Part shown: in pieces, positions 11,105-22,155 of the stretch | Layout: the number at the start of each line of letters is the position of its first letter | Position numbering within the stretch: the first letter of the stretch is position 1 | Source: Photobacterium sanguinicancri | Lineage (GTDB): Bacteria > Pseudomonadota > Gammaproteobacteria > Enterobacterales > Vibrionaceae | DNA length: 64,000 nucleotides | Assembly: GCF_002265265.1 (NCBI RefSeq) | Contig: NZ_NOIF01000002.1 | Location: 47,999 to 111,998 of the forward strand | Reading direction: 5' to 3' | Notes under the pieces: model-generated | The model's database searches: none | What the model was told of the DNA's origin: nothing | What the model saw: the letters and a program-made list of their open reading frames with translations, nothing else | Made by a program: the position numbers and the translations under genes

Positions 11105-11578
11105 TTAAATGTACTCTACTTTCTCGATTTCAAATTCTTTCTGGCCACCCGGTGTAGAAATAACCACTTCATCACCTTCTTCTTTGCCAATCAGACCACG
11201 AGCAATCGGCGAGTTCACAGAGATACGACCCGCTTTAATATTCGCTTCGTCATCACCAACGATTTTGTAGGTCACTTCTTCTTCAGTATCGACATCCATC
11301 AAACGTACCGTCGTACCAAAAATTACTTTACCTGTGTTCGTTATCTTAGTTACATCGATAACCTGCGCCACAGACAGCTTATATTCGATATCTCGAATTT
11401 GTGCTTCACAGATCCCCTGCTCTTCACGTGCTGCGTGATATTCCGCGTTTTCTTTAAGGTCACCCAGTTCACGGGCTTCACCAATCGCTTGCGAAATAAT
11501 CGGGCGACGCTTCATTAACACATCCAGCTCTTCACGCAGCTTCTTCTCGCCGCTAACTGTCATTGGTACTTTATCCAT
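11105..11578 (-). CDS. greA: Transcript cleavage factor GreA
   Basis: Binds the RNA polymerase secondary channel and stimulates cleavage of backtracked transcripts. The 157-residue protein has the N-terminal coiled coil with the acidic tip ([15 protein letters not shown], about residues 41-55) and the FKBP-like C-terminal domain ([23 protein letters not shown]). Length and start ([18 protein letters not shown]) are typical. Divergent from the porin gene. Confidence 0.96.
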   Translation of the reverse strand: MDKVPMTVSGEKKLREELDVLMKRRPIISQAIGEARELGDLKENAEYHAAREEQGICEAQIRDIEYKLSVAQVIDVTKITNTGKVIFGTTVRLMDVDTEEEVTYKIVGDDEANIKAGRISVNSPIARGLIGKEEGDEVVISTPGGQKEFEIEKVEYI

Positions 11579-11917
11579 TTCAACTTCCTCATGTCTTCAT
11601 GCCACGCATTTCAGACAAATAAAAGCCACTCAGTAACGACCTGAGTGTCATTAATTCACAAAAGATTGTTGCCTATTTTAAACAAATATCATCGATAGGT
11701 CACCTATTGCTGCATCTAGATGGCATTGTTCTCATCTCAAAGAATTGAGCATTACATATCTGATTAAACAACAAAATAATGCAGCAATGGTCACATTTTG
11801 AACCACAAGAAAACGAAAACAACCACAACAATCTCACACCACTTTTCTAAAACATACTAAAAAGTGAATTTTCTACTGAACTTTACATACCACACCCAAG
11901 CAACTGTTTTACATGCA

Positions 11918-11939
11918 TTAAATATAGTAAAACATCAAA
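11918..11939 (+). promoter_or_regulatory. Possible ToxR-type binding repeats upstream of the porin
   Basis: TTAAA, 5 nt, TAAAA and then TCAAA occur in direct orientation about 130 bp before the porin start, in a very AT-rich stretch. This fits the remembered ToxR pattern TNAAA-N5-TNAAA, and OmpU/OmpL-type porins are ToxR-controlled in Vibrio and Photobacterium. Such motifs are common in AT-rich DNA. The rest of the 11579-12070 gap holds no gene I can support. Confidence 0.35.
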
Positions 11940-12070
11940 CAAAACCAACCTAAAAACATTTTTTTTAGCTTTTTTTACTAACACTACTGCCCCATAACCA
12001 GTAAAAAGAACGCCATGCATTTACACATTGAAGTGCATCAAATAAAAAAATATTTTAAAAGGATTCAGCA

Positions 12071-13051
12071 ATGAACAAGAACCTGATTGCTCTAGCAGTA
12101 GCAGCAGCGACTCTTTCTGGTGCAGCACAAGCGGCAGAAGTATACTCAGACGAAACGTCTAGCCTAGCAATTGGCGGTCGTATCGAAGCACGTGCAGCAG
12201 TTAAAGACGGCGACGTGACTGACAACACTCGTACTCGTATCAACATCGGCGCTAAATCAGACATCACTGATTCTGTATACGGTCTTGGTTTCTTCGAGCG
12301 TGAATTCCGCGCAGGCGATAGCGTTAAGATCGATGGCGAATCAATCAACGTTTCTCCTAAAGATGAAAACCGTAAACTTTACGCTGGTATCGGTTCTGAC
12401 TACGGTCAAGTTGTATACGGTAAAATCGACGGTTCTCTAGGCATGATCACTGACTTCACAGATATCATGGCTTACCACGGTAACGAAGCAGGTGGCAAAA
12501 TCAACGCTGCTGACCGTGCAAGCAACAGCCTTGCATACATCGGTTCTTTCGATAACCTAGTAGTTAAAGCTAACTACGTGTTTGACAACGGTTCAAAAGA
12601 AGACGGTTACTCTGCTGGCGCAATGTACACGCTAGACATGGGTCTTGGTTTCGGTGCGGGTTACGCACAACAAGAAACTGGCGCAGACAAAACTGACAAA
12701 ACTGAGAAACAAGCATTCGCAGCTATCTCTTACGCAATCAACGATTTCTACTTCGCAGGTCTATACCAAGACTCACGTAACACTGCTGCTGAAAAAGTAC
12801 GTGGTTACGAACTTGCTGCTAAGTACACTATGGACAAGCTAGTATTCACAGGTACTTTCAACTACCTAGAAGACAAAGACAACTCTAACTCAGACGACGC
12901 ACTTGCTAACTCGTACGCAGTTGACGCGACTTACTACTTCACTAACAACTTCCGTACTTACGCGTCTTACAAACTAGACCAAGCTAAGACTGATGTTGCT
13001 GGCGAGCGTAACAAAGATGAGTTCGTTCTTGGTGCACGTTACGACTTCTAA
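12071..13051 (+). CDS. ompU: OmpU/OmpL-family outer membrane porin
   Basis: Trimeric general-diffusion porin of the outer membrane. The 326-residue precursor has a signal peptide (MNKNLIALAVAAATLSGAAQA, cleavage after AQA), alternating amphipathic strands, the conserved GRIEARAAVKDG, YGKIDGSLGMITDFTDIMAYHG and EAGGKINAADR stretches, and a C terminus ending in aromatic F (LGARYDF), the BAM signal. Codon use is strongly biased, as in highly expressed genes. Its place between greA and dacB is that of V. cholerae ompU; in P. profundum the related gene is called OmpL. Ribosome-binding site AAAAGGA is 7 nt upstream. Confidence 0.9.
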   Translation: MNKNLIALAVAAATLSGAAQAAEVYSDETSSLAIGGRIEARAAVKDGDVTDNTRTRINIGAKSDITDSVYGLGFFEREFRAGDSVKIDGESINVSPKDENRKLYAGIGSDYGQVVYGKIDGSLGMITDFTDIMAYHGNEAGGKINAADRASNSLAYIGSFDNLVVKANYVFDNGSKEDGYSAGAMYTLDMGLGFGAGYAQQETGADKTDKTEKQAFAAISYAINDFYFAGLYQDSRNTAAEKVRGYELAAKYTMDKLVFTGTFNYLEDKDNSNSDDALANSYAVDATYYFTNNFRTYASYKLDQAKTDVAGERNKDEFVLGARYDF

Positions 13052-13083
13052 TCCCGTTTGGATTAAAAGCGCAATATGCTGAT

Positions 13084-13111
13084 AAAACGCAGACTTCGGT
13101 CTGCGTTTTTT
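13084..13111 (+). terminator. Rho-independent terminator of the porin gene
   Basis: AAAACGCAGAC-TTCG-GTCTGCGTTTTTTG: a stem capped by a stable TTCG tetraloop and followed by a T-run, 32 bp after the porin stop. Confidence 0.92.
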
Positions 13112-13191
13112 GTTTTCATAACATCCCCTCTGACATTCACGCCAATAATTCAGCTATGATGCTATAAATGCTTTCATATCAAGCCTGTATC

Positions 13192-14691
13192 ATGACGATT
13201 TCTCTACTTTCTAAAAAAAGTGTATTCCTGTTGGCTACTGTCGCTACTTTCTCTCAGCAAGTAATGGCCGTGACAGCCCCCCCTTTACACGCAAATATCA
13301 CTCAATCACTTGCGCTATTACCCTCGGGCAATAGCAGCAGTGTAATTGTGGCGCAGCATGCCGTTCCACCAAAAAAAAATCCGACTCTTGTGTGGCAAAA
13401 AAATCCGCAGCAACTTCGCGCGCCAGCCAGCACCCAAAAATTATTAACCGCATTAGCAGCCAAACTCTATCTACCGTCAGCATTCACCTTTAATACAGAT
13501 ATAGAGCTAAGTACCAATAAGGCTAAACAAGACCTCATCATTCGCTTTAACGGCGATCCTCTCTTTAGCCGTAAAGATCTCACGGCCTTGCTAAGGAAAG
13601 TGAAATTGCAGGGCATTAATCGCTTAGAGGGTAATATTTATCTTGATGGCAGTATTTTTAATGGCTACGAGCGTGCTGTCGGCTGGCCGTGGGACATTTT
13701 AGGGGTTTGCTATAGTGCGCCATCAAGTAGCATCAGCCTTGAGCATAACTGTGTACAAGGCGCTATTTACAGTAATAAAAAAGAAGGTCAACCCACGCGA
13801 GTCCATGTTCCTTCTCATCAACCTATTACCGTCACAACCCATGCTAACATTGTGTCTAAAGCACAGAAAAAATCGCAATTTTGCGATTTAGAACTTCATG
13901 CTTTACCCGATAACAGCTATCAGTTAAATGGCTGTCTATTACAACGCGAAAAGCCGTTGCCTCTTAATTTTGCCATCCAAGATACGGAAGCATTTACCCA
14001 GCAAGTATTATTAGCTGAGCTAAAACGTTTAGGTATTCGATTTACGGGAGAGATCAAGCGCAGTGATGACCACCAAGGTCAGCGTATCGCCCGCCATCAA
14101 TCAGTGCCATTACCTGAGCTTTTAGAGATCATGTTAAAAGATTCTGACAATCTTATTGCTGATAATTTAGCGAAAACACTGGGGCACTACTACTTCAAGC
14201 AACCCGGTAATTTCGCCAACGGTACTGCGGCAATTAAAGCGATTCTCAGCGACCAAGCAGGGATCGATCTTAACAATGCAGTCTTAGTTGATGGGTCAGG
14301 GCTATCACGTAATAACCGCCTAACCGCCGAACAGTTGCTATATGTGATGAACTACTTAATTACACACGATCAGCAACTCGCGCTTTTAGCGGCCCTACCC
14401 GTTGCTAATGAAAGTGGCACCTTGCGCTACCGTCCAAGCTTACGAAAACTGCCACTGGCTGGTAATTTAACAGCAAAGAGTGGCTCACTATACGGAGCTT
14501 ACAATCTTGCGGGGGTGCTTAAAACAGAATCAGGGCAATCGCTCATTGTGATCCAGCTGATCAATAACTATCACCCAGTGAAACCATTAGAAGATAAACC
14601 GATGACACCCGCGATTACTCAATTCGAAAAAGCCTTTTATGAGGTGCTGTATCATGCAGATCTAGGCGCAACAGATACTAAGGCACTCTAA
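13192..14691 (+). CDS. dacB: D-alanyl-D-alanine carboxypeptidase/endopeptidase DacB (PBP4)
   Basis: Periplasmic class C penicillin-binding protein that trims and cleaves peptidoglycan cross-links. The 499-residue precursor carries a signal peptide (MTISLLSKKSVFLLATVATF...QQVMA). The SxxK motif is STQK (about residue 80, in ASTQKLLTALAA), the SxN motif SDN lies in LKDSDNLIADNLAK, and the KTG-type motif is KSGS in LTAKSGSLYGAYN. A longer in-frame start exists at 13168; I chose 13192 because the signal peptide n-region then has normal length. It follows the porin, as in V. cholerae. Confidence 0.93.
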   Translation: MTISLLSKKSVFLLATVATFSQQVMAVTAPPLHANITQSLALLPSGNSSSVIVAQHAVPPKKNPTLVWQKNPQQLRAPASTQKLLTALAAKLYLPSAFTFNTDIELSTNKAKQDLIIRFNGDPLFSRKDLTALLRKVKLQGINRLEGNIYLDGSIFNGYERAVGWPWDILGVCYSAPSSSISLEHNCVQGAIYSNKKEGQPTRVHVPSHQPITVTTHANIVSKAQKKSQFCDLELHALPDNSYQLNGCLLQREKPLPLNFAIQDTEAFTQQVLLAELKRLGIRFTGEIKRSDDHQGQRIARHQSVPLPELLEIMLKDSDNLIADNLAKTLGHYYFKQPGNFANGTAAIKAILSDQAGIDLNNAVLVDGSGLSRNNRLTAEQLLYVMNYLITHDQQLALLAALPVANESGTLRYRPSLRKLPLAGNLTAKSGSLYGAYNLAGVLKTESGQSLIVIQLINNYHPVKPLEDKPMTPAITQFEKAFYEVLYHADLGATDTKAL

Positions 14692-14745
14692 AATTAAAGA
14701 ATAAAGCGGAATGATAAAGCCAGATTAGTACAACGGCACAAGTAT

Positions 14746-14780
14746 GAAAAAAGCCCCAGTGCATCTAGGCACTGGGGCTT
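14746..14780 (-). terminator. Rho-independent terminator of the mgtE-like gene
   Basis: A perfect 12-bp stem (AAGCCCCAGTGC ... GCACTGGGGCTT) with a 6-nt loop. On the minus strand it is followed by TTTTTTC, so it serves the gene ending at 14860. It may also stop dacB transcripts arriving from the other side. Confidence 0.9.
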
Positions 14781-14859
14781 ATATATAACAGCTTGGCACA
14801 ATAAGAATAGGGATAGCCAAAGACTGTTGCAAAATGAAAGCGTTAGGCAAGCAGGAACA

Positions 14860-15708
14860 TTAAGCGAGTCCCAGCATCCAATTCACCGTCGTGAAGTAAA
14901 TCATCATACCTGTTATATCGACGACTGATGCAAGTACAGGGCTAACCAATACCGCAGGATCTAATCGGCATGCGCGCGCAACCATAGGCAATACACCACC
15001 GATACTGGTCGAAATCACAACCTGGATCGATATTGCCATACCTATCGCCACTGCAATATCTTCTAAATGAATACCAAAGGGTAAACTCGAAGCATCACTA
15101 AACAGCATGACTCGGCCAATAATAACGGCGGCTAATACGCCTGCAACCACTAAGGCAACACGGAACTCTTTCCACAATACGGCCAGCCAGTCTTTACACC
15201 GTATCTCTTCCATCGCTAAAGCCCGCACGACCAAAGTCGCAGCCTGCGACCCCGTATTGCCACCAGCGGCGGCAATAACCGGCATATAAATAGCTAACAA
15301 CACCAGCTGACTCAGCGTGTCTTCGTAATGTGAAATGATAAGACCCGATACGATCCCTAATAAAGCAAGGCCAACAATCCAGCCAATACGTTCACGCACA
15401 TGGGACATCACACTATTTTGTAAATAGTGCCCAGCAGGTTCAGCTTCCGAGCATATCAATCCAAGTCCATTGGCCAAGTGACGCATCCGCTTCTCTTCAT
15501 TCATCTCATCAAGACGATCGAGTAAACACTGTACGTGCCTCAACGGACACTCATGCAATACAGCAAGAGCCTCTGTAAAGGGCATCACCGTCAATAGTCT
15601 TGCTTGCTCTTCAGCACTGTATTTCAAAAAAGCGTTTTTCACAGCCAGCACATCGTTCTGTGCTAAATTTTCGTTTGCAGTTTGCACCGCATAGTTCATT
15701 ACCGCCAT
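14860..15708 (-). CDS. MgtE-family divalent cation transporter, short form without CBS domains
   Basis: A 282-residue inner-membrane protein. Residues 1 to about 90 resemble part of the MgtE N domain (NAFLKYSAEEQARLLTVM, ECPLRHVQCLLDRL). The rest is the five-helix MgtE channel domain with its signature PVIAAAGGNTGSQAATLVVRALA and the late DPAVLVSPVLASVVDITGM. Classical MgtE is about 450 residues with two CBS domains between these parts; here they are absent, so Mg2+ gating must differ or be handled by expression. I chose the ATG at 15708 because GGGAG lies 7 nt upstream; a TTG at 15729 is also in frame. It stands alone with its own terminator and a long leader. Confidence 0.85.
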   Translation of the reverse strand: MAVMNYAVQTANENLAQNDVLAVKNAFLKYSAEEQARLLTVMPFTEALAVLHECPLRHVQCLLDRLDEMNEEKRMRHLANGLGLICSEAEPAGHYLQNSVMSHVRERIGWIVGLALLGIVSGLIISHYEDTLSQLVLLAIYMPVIAAAGGNTGSQAATLVVRALAMEEIRCKDWLAVLWKEFRVALVVAGVLAAVIIGRVMLFSDASSLPFGIHLEDIAVAIGMAISIQVVISTSIGGVLPMVARACRLDPAVLVSPVLASVVDITGMMIYFTTVNWMLGLA

Positions 15709-15943
15709 AGCGAATCTCCCGATTGGCAAGAACTAAGTCACTAGCATGTACTAGTTACTCAGCTAACAGTAACGACCACCAGAATTAACCTAAAAGCTAA
15801 CACGCCCTACTGCTAAACGGCATCGTTTATCACCTAAAAAAGGCGACAAACAACGTCGATAAGCCCGTAAGTCGTTTTTCAACTAACTGACAAATTCAAC
15901 ATGAGATATAAGGAAGAAAATCGAGGAATAGAGCGATTAGCAT

Positions 15944-16063
15944 GTATCAATAAGAGTGATACTTGTAGACGTGTATTCCGAACCAGCGGTGGGTTCGGAC
16001 AATAGGAGACCGACACCGTTAGCAGGTTTGATTTTCCACCTTCATACTCGGGGGATGGTCGGT
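15944..16063 (-). promoter_or_regulatory. Hairpin-rich 5' leader upstream of the mgtE-like gene
   Basis: Reading toward the mgtE-like gene there are three nested or consecutive stems: GTCGGT pairing at distance with ACCGAC (16058-16063 with 16009-16014), TCCGAACC/GGTTCGGA with a 7-nt loop (15977-15999), and GTATCA/TGATAC (15944-15962). A further TAAACG-ATGC-CGTTTA stem lies at about 15815-15830, closer to the gene. The leader from the proposed promoter to the start codon is near 400 nt. It does not match my memory of the M-box consensus. A cis-regulatory role is inference from position and structure only. Confidence 0.4.
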
Positions 16064-16110
16064 ATCGTTCATTAAAGTCTCCAAAGATGCCGCATTAGTG
16101 CGACGCGGTA

Positions 16111-16138
16111 ATTTTACGGAATTCACTCATGCGTGCAA
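16111..16138 (-). promoter_or_regulatory. Possible sigma-70 promoter for the mgtE-like gene
   Basis: On the minus strand TTGCAC and TAAAAT are separated by 16 nt. The -10 matches 5 of 6 positions and the -35 only 3 of 6, so the call is tentative. It lies between the carB terminator and the structured leader. Confidence 0.3.
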
Positions 16139-16237
16139 GGTATTTAAGTTAATAATTTGCCACAAAATATTTCTTAAACCTGCCGCGCCACTGCTAAGTA
16201 GAATAAAGCCTCGACTCCTAATATTATCTATGCAGAT

Positions 16238-16275
16238 CAAAAAAGCCCGCCAGTGTAGGCGGGCCTGTTTTTTTA
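16238..16275 (-). terminator. Rho-independent terminator of carB
   Basis: GCCCGCC-AGTGTA-GGCGGGC (16245-16264) with A-rich and T-rich flanks on both sides, 28 bp beyond the carB stop. It isolates carB from the mgtE-like gene. Confidence 0.9.
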
Positions 16276-16302
16276 TATGTTCACGCTAATGCGCTAGCAT
16301 AA

Positions 16303-19300
16303 TTACGCGTTCTTGATACGCGCATGTAATTCTTGAACAGAGGTAACCTTATTTCGGTCATCTGCAGCCCAAGCCATACATGTTGCAAATGCTGCATTTA
16401 GCGTCGTGGTGTAGTTCACCTTCTCAGCCAATGCGCCACGGCGAAGAACTTTCGAATCTTCAATCGCTTGACGACCTTCAGCAGTGTTCACGATGTAGGT
16501 GTATTCATTGTTCTTGATACGGTCAAGAATATGTGGACGACCTTCGTGTACCTTATTCACTAGGCGAGGGTTAATACCCGCCTCACCCAAAATCACCGCA
16601 GTACCATGAGTTGCATCAAGTTCGTAACCTTGCTTGATTAGCTTAGAAGCTAGGTCAACAACACGTTTCTTATCATTCTCACGAACTGATAATAATGCGC
16701 GACCACTTGCTTGCTTCTCTTTGCTACAGCCAAGTTCAGCTTTAGCAAACGCTTCTGCAAACGTATCACCCACCCCCATCACCTCACCAGTTGAGCGCAT
16801 CTCTGGGCCTAACAGTGGGTCAACACCTGGGAACTTGTTGAACGGTAGTACCACTTCTTTTACCGAGTAGTACGGTGGAATAATCTCTTTGGTAAAGCCT
16901 TGAGACTCAAGAGACTGACCAGCCATTACACGTGCTGCAATTTTCGCTAGTGGTGCACCTGTTGCTTTAGATACAAATGGTACGGTACGTGCTGCGCGTG
17001 GGTTTACTTCGATAAGGTAAACTTCGTTATCCTTAACCGCAAACTGGGTATTCATTAAGCCACGAACACCTAGTTCAAATGCTAGTTTTTCAACTTGTTG
17101 ACGCATTACATCTTGGATTTCTTGGCTTAGCGTATAAGCTGGCAGAGAACATGCTGAGTCACCCGAGTGAACACCCGCTTGTTCAATGTGCTCCATGATG
17201 CCGCCGATAACAACGCGCTCACCATCACAAATCGCATCTACATCTACTTCAACAGCGTCATCTAGAAAGCGGTCAAGCAGAACTGGAGATTCATTTGATA
17301 CGCTAACGGCTTCATTGAAATAACGGCGTAAGTCTTGCTCATCGTATACGATTTCCATCGCACGACCACCAAGAACATAAGAAGGACGAACAACTAATGG
17401 GAAGCCGATGTCTTTCGACTTTTCAATCGCTTGCTCCATTGCTGTCACTGTCGCATTCTCTGGCTGTAGAAGGCCAAGACGGTCAACAGCAGCTTGGAAA
17501 CGCTCACGGTCTTCCGCACGGTCGATAGCATCAGGACTCGTACCAATAATTGGCACTCCAGCCGCTTCAAGTGCGCGTGCTAGCTTAAGTGGTGTTTGAC
17601 CACCGTATTGAACGATAACACCTTTTGGTTTTTCAACACGTGCGATAGCTAATACATCTTCCAGCGTCACTGGCTCGAAGTATAGGCGGTCAGACGTATC
17701 GTAATCCGTCGATACTGTCTCAGGGTTACAGTTAACCATGATGGTTTCATAACCGTCTTCGCGAAGCGCAAGTGATGCGTGTACACAACAGTAATCAAAT
17801 TCAATACCTTGGCCGATACGGTTTGGACCGCCACCTAGGATCATGATTTTATCTTTATCTGTCGGGTTGGCTTCACATTCGTCATCGTACGATGAGTACA
17901 TGTAAGCCGTGTCAGACGAGAATTCCGCCGCACAGGTATCAACGCGCTTGTAAACAGGGTGAATATCATACTGGTCACGTAAACGGCGAATTTCGCTTTC
18001 CGCAACACCTAGCAGCTTAGCAAGACGCGCATCAGCAAAACCTTTACGTTTTAGCTGGCGAAGTACCGTTTCGTTCAAGCCTGCAAAACCACCATCTTTA
18101 ACAGCTTGTTCGGCTTTAACTAGGTCTTCGATTTGCACTAAGAACCAACGGTCAACGTTAGTTAGGTTGAAGACACCATCAACAGACATACCAGCACGGA
18201 ACGCATCTGCGATGTACCAAATACGCTCAGCACCAGCATCTTTTAGTTCGTGACGAATTGTTGTCAGAGCGTCTGGCGCATCTAGGTCAACCATTTCATC
18301 AAAGCCCATTGCGCCAACTTCTAGGCCGCGAAGTGCTTTCTGTAGCGATTCTTGTTGGTTACGGCCGATAGCCATCACTTCACCAACTGACTTCATTTGC
18401 GTCGTTAAACGGTCATTTGCGCCTGCAAATTTCTCGAAGTTAAAGCGAGGGATCTTCGTTACTACGTAATCGATTGTTGGTTCAAATGATGCTGGCGTTG
18501 CACCGCCAGTAATGTCATTCATTAGCTCGTCTAACGTAAAGCCAACCGCCAGTTTCGCTGCAATCTTAGCGATTGGGAAACCAGTTGCTTTCGACGCTAG
18601 TGCAGAAGAGCGAGAAACACGAGGGTTCATCTCGATGATAACCATACGGCCATCTTTAGGATTGATACCAAACTGTACGTTTGAACCGCCCGTTTCAACA
18701 CCGATTTCACGTAGTACTGCTAGCGATGCATTACGCATCAACTGGTATTCTTTGTCGGTCAGCGTTTGTGCTGGCGCAACAGTGATGGAGTCACCTGTAT
18801 GGATACCCATCGCATCGAAGTTTTCAATCGCACATACGATGATACAGTTGTCGTTTTTATCACGAACCACTTCCATCTCGTATTCTTTCCAACCGATCAG
18901 TGACTCATCGATTAGTAATTCGTTAGTTGGCGACAAGTCCAAACCACGGCGACAGATTTCGTCAAATTCTTCTTTGTTATAAGCGATACCACCGCCCGTA
19001 CCACCCATGGTGAACGAAGGACGAATGATACAAGGGAAGCCAACCATGTCTAAAACTTTGTAAGCTTCTTCCATTGTTTTCGCAGTATCTGCGTTTGGAC
19101 ACTCAAGACCGATAGACTTCATTGCTTTATCGAAACGAGAACGGTCTTCTGCTTTATCAATCGCATCAGCCGTTGCACCAATCATCTCTACGCCAAACTC
19201 AGCCAGTACGCCGTGTTTTTCCAAATCAAGCGCACAGTTCAGAGCGGTTTGACCACCCATCGTTGGTAGCACTGCATCTGGACGTTCTTTTTCAATAATC

Positions 19301-19527
19301 TTGCGAACCACTTCCCAGTGAATAGGTTCGATGTAGGTCGCATCAGCCATGTCTGGGTCAGTCATGATTGTTGCTGGGTTCGAGTTAACTAGGATTACAC
19401 GGTAGCCTTCTTCACGAAGTGCTTTACATGCTTGTGCACCTGAGTAGTCGAATTCACACGCCTGACCGATAACAATCGGACCAGCGCCTAGAATCAGAAT
19501 ACTTTTAATATCATTACGTTTTGGCAT
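16303..19527 (-). CDS. carB: Carbamoyl phosphate synthase large subunit
   Basis: Makes carbamoyl phosphate from bicarbonate, ammonia (delivered by CarA) and two ATP, for arginine and pyrimidine synthesis. The 1074-residue protein has two homologous ATP-grasp halves: the first begins [20 protein letters not shown], the second [16 protein letters not shown] near residue 557. The glycine loops [12 protein letters not shown] and [15 protein letters not shown] are visible. The C-terminal MGS-like allosteric domain ([13 protein letters not shown], then [14 protein letters not shown]) binds UMP, IMP and ornithine in E. coli. Full length; follows carA by 17 bp. Confidence 0.98.
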   Translation of the reverse strand: MPKRNDIKSILILGAGPIVIGQACEFDYSGAQACKALREEGYRVILVNSNPATIMTDPDMADATYIEPIHWEVVRKIIEKERPDAVLPTMGGQTALNCALDLEKHGVLAEFGVEMIGATADAIDKAEDRSRFDKAMKSIGLECPNADTAKTMEEAYKVLDMVGFPCIIRPSFTMGGTGGGIAYNKEEFDEICRRGLDLSPTNELLIDESLIGWKEYEMEVVRDKNDNCIIVCAIENFDAMGIHTGDSITVAPAQTLTDKEYQLMRNASLAVLREIGVETGGSNVQFGINPKDGRMVIIEMNPRVSRSSALASKATGFPIAKIAAKLAVGFTLDELMNDITGGATPASFEPTIDYVVTKIPRFNFEKFAGANDRLTTQMKSVGEVMAIGRNQQESLQKALRGLEVGAMGFDEMVDLDAPDALTTIRHELKDAGAERIWYIADAFRAGMSVDGVFNLTNVDRWFLVQIEDLVKAEQAVKDGGFAGLNETVLRQLKRKGFADARLAKLLGVAESEIRRLRDQYDIHPVYKRVDTCAAEFSSDTAYMYSSYDDECEANPTDKDKIMILGGGPNRIGQGIEFDYCCVHASLALREDGYETIMVNCNPETVSTDYDTSDRLYFEPVTLEDVLAIARVEKPKGVIVQYGGQTPLKLARALEAAGVPIIGTSPDAIDRAEDRERFQAAVDRLGLLQPENATVTAMEQAIEKSKDIGFPLVVRPSYVLGGRAMEIVYDEQDLRRYFNEAVSVSNESPVLLDRFLDDAVEVDVDAICDGERVVIGGIMEHIEQAGVHSGDSACSLPAYTLSQEIQDVMRQQVEKLAFELGVRGLMNTQFAVKDNEVYLIEVNPRAARTVPFVSKATGAPLAKIAARVMAGQSLESQGFTKEIIPPYYSVKEVVLPFNKFPGVDPLLGPEMRSTGEVMGVGDTFAEAFAKAELGCSKEKQASGRALLSVRENDKKRVVDLASKLIKQGYELDATHGTAVILGEAGINPRLVNKVHEGRPHILDRIKNNEYTYIVNTAEGRQAIEDSKVLRRGALAEKVNYTTTLNAAFATCMAWAADDRNKVTSVQELHARIKNA

Positions 19528-19544
19528 CTTTTACTACTCCGGAC

Positions 19545-20684
19545 TTAGGCGCTGTGCTTTTTTAGCAATTCGATAAAGTGGTCAAACAAGGGTGCTGCAT
19601 CGTGTGGGCCAGGGCTTGCTTCAGGGTGACCTTGGAAGCTGAATGCTGGCTTGTCTGTACGATGGATACCTTGTAGTGAGCCATCAAACAATGATTTATG
19701 TGTTGCTCGTAGATGCTCAGGCAAACTTGCCTCATCCACTGCAAAACCGTGGTTCTGAGCAGTAATCATTACCACATCACGGTCTAGGTCTTTCACTGGG
19801 TGGTTTGCACCGTGATGACCAAATTTCATTTTCACTGTTTGTGCGCCACTTGCCAGAGCAAGAATTTGGTGACCAAGACAAATACCAAATATTGGTAGGC
19901 CTTTTTCAAGGAAAGTCTTGGTTGCTTCAATTGCGTAAGTACATGGCTCTGGGTCACCAGGGCCGTTAGATAAGAACACACCATCTGGGTTCAGGGCCAA
20001 CACATCTTCTGCCGAAGTTTGTGCAGGAACAACGGTTAAGCGACAACCGCGGTCAACAAGCATGCGTAAGATGTTACGTTTTGCGCCGAAGTCGTAAGCA
20101 ACTACGTGGTATGGCAATTCATTGTCGTCTTTCGCTTCAGGTAAACCGCCTAGCAACGTCCAAGAACCTTGTTTCCACGAGTATGCTTCAGACGTTGTGA
20201 CTTCTTTTGCCAAATCCATGCCTTTCAGACCAGGGAACTCTTTCGCTTTTACCAGTGCTAATGCTTCATCAAGGTTAGTACCTGCAATCACACAACCATT
20301 TTGCGCGCCTTTTTCACGCAGAATACGCGTCAGCTTACGGGTATCAATATCTGCGATACCAACAATGTTTTGTGATTTTAAGTAATCAGAAAGGGTTTGT
20401 TCACTGCGGAAGTTTGAAGCAATAAGAGGGAGGTCACGAATTATCAAGCCTTGCGCATGGATTGCGGTGGATTCTTCGTCTTCGGAATTGATTCCGGTGT
20501 TGCCAATATGAGGGTAAGTAAGAGTAACTATCTGTTGTGAATAAGAAGGGTCAGTGAGAATTTCTTGATACCCCGTCATCGAGGTATTGAAAACGACTTC
20601 ACCAACGGCCGAACCATCTGCCCCAATGGACACGCCGCGGAACACTGTCCCATCTTCAAGGACTAACAGCGCAGATTTGCTCAA
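19545..20684 (-). CDS. carA: Carbamoyl phosphate synthase small (glutaminase) subunit
   Basis: Hydrolyses glutamine and channels ammonia to CarB. The 379-residue protein has the N-terminal CPSase domain ([31 protein letters not shown]) and a class I glutamine amidotransferase domain with the nucleophile Cys in [12 protein letters not shown] and the [11 protein letters not shown]is/Glu pair. The frame can be extended to a TTG at 20696, but that codon overlaps the GGAGG ribosome-binding site. The TTG at 20684 lies 5-6 nt after GGAGG and matches the E. coli N terminus, so I use it. Confidence 0.96.
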   Translation of the reverse strand: MSKSALLVLEDGTVFRGVSIGADGSAVGEVVFNTSMTGYQEILTDPSYSQQIVTLTYPHIGNTGINSEDEESTAIHAQGLIIRDLPLIASNFRSEQTLSDYLKSQNIVGIADIDTRKLTRILREKGAQNGCVIAGTNLDEALALVKAKEFPGLKGMDLAKEVTTSEAYSWKQGSWTLLGGLPEAKDDNELPYHVVAYDFGAKRNILRMLVDRGCRLTVVPAQTSAEDVLALNPDGVFLSNGPGDPEPCTYAIEATKTFLEKGLPIFGICLGHQILALASGAQTVKMKFGHHGANHPVKDLDRDVVMITAQNHGFAVDEASLPEHLRATHKSLFDGSLQGIHRTDKPAFSFQGHPEASPGPHDAAPLFDHFIELLKKHSA

Positions 20685-20795
20685 GACAACCTCCAAAAAA
20701 TATAAAAATGCAATTAAAACAGATAAATTTGCAACTACCCATTCAATACATTGCCAAGAATTGCCGAAAGCCGATTTTTGACAAATTCCGCGTAG

Positions 20796-20822
20796 TCTAT
20801 AGAGCGCTTATTTTTCTGTCAA
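20796..20822 (-). promoter_or_regulatory. Probable carAB sigma-70 promoter
   Basis: On the minus strand a perfect -35 TTGACA (20817-20822) is followed after 15 nt by TATAGA (20796-20801). The spacing is short but the hexamers are good, about 110 nt before the carA start. The stretch 20823-21142 upstream is AT-rich and holds no gene I can support. Confidence 0.55.
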
Positions 20823-21142
20823 TAACAGCCTTAAAATAACTACTAAATATATCAATTTAAGACACAAAAATGAGCGAAACAACTAAAACACAATGATAAG
20901 TCGGTTATTTGTCACATGAAAGTTGTGGCCGATCTCATTTTATCGTTTGCCAAAATGTAACCAGAGATTAATGAAGCTAAAGAGATAAGCAAACGATTAT
21001 AAACACAGGGAATAGATAGCATTTTGGGCACTTAAAGGCTAAAACACAATAAAACGAGATTTAATTAACACAAAGAGGGTGATTTAACAAAGATAAGAAG
21101 TAGATAATAAGAATTGAAAACCAGGGTGTGCATTGGTGGGGA

Positions 21143-21173
21143 TTTATGCACCAGCGAAACGTTGATGCATAAA
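21143..21173. repeat. Long inverted repeat downstream of dapB
   Basis: TTTATGCA ... TGCATAAA with an inner CAGCG/CGTTG pairing around AAA, giving a hairpin of about 13 bp with one interruption, 17 bp after the dapB stop. No T-run follows on the dapB strand, so it may be a 3'-end structure or a protein site rather than a typical terminator. Confidence 0.45.
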
Positions 21174-21189
21174 CTGGATTTATGATAAT

Positions 21190-22056
<867 letters not shown>

Positions 22057-22155
22057 TTACAGCAACTCTCGTTATTAGGAGCAATTTATTTACTGTTAAT
22101 TAGAATGTGCGCATAATCAACTAATGTTATATTTGAAAAAACAGGATGTTAAATC

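Noticed and set aside
15944..16063. M-box (ykoK) or yybP-ykoY riboswitch upstream of the mgtE-like gene
   Set aside because: The conserved core strings I remember for these classes are not found in order, so I report only an unclassified structured leader.
20707..20745. Two TGCAA half-sites 21 bp apart upstream of carA, considered as ARG boxes
   Set aside because: The spacing fits ArgR, but the right-hand half-sites do not match ATTCA at the required distance, so the palindromes are not convincing.
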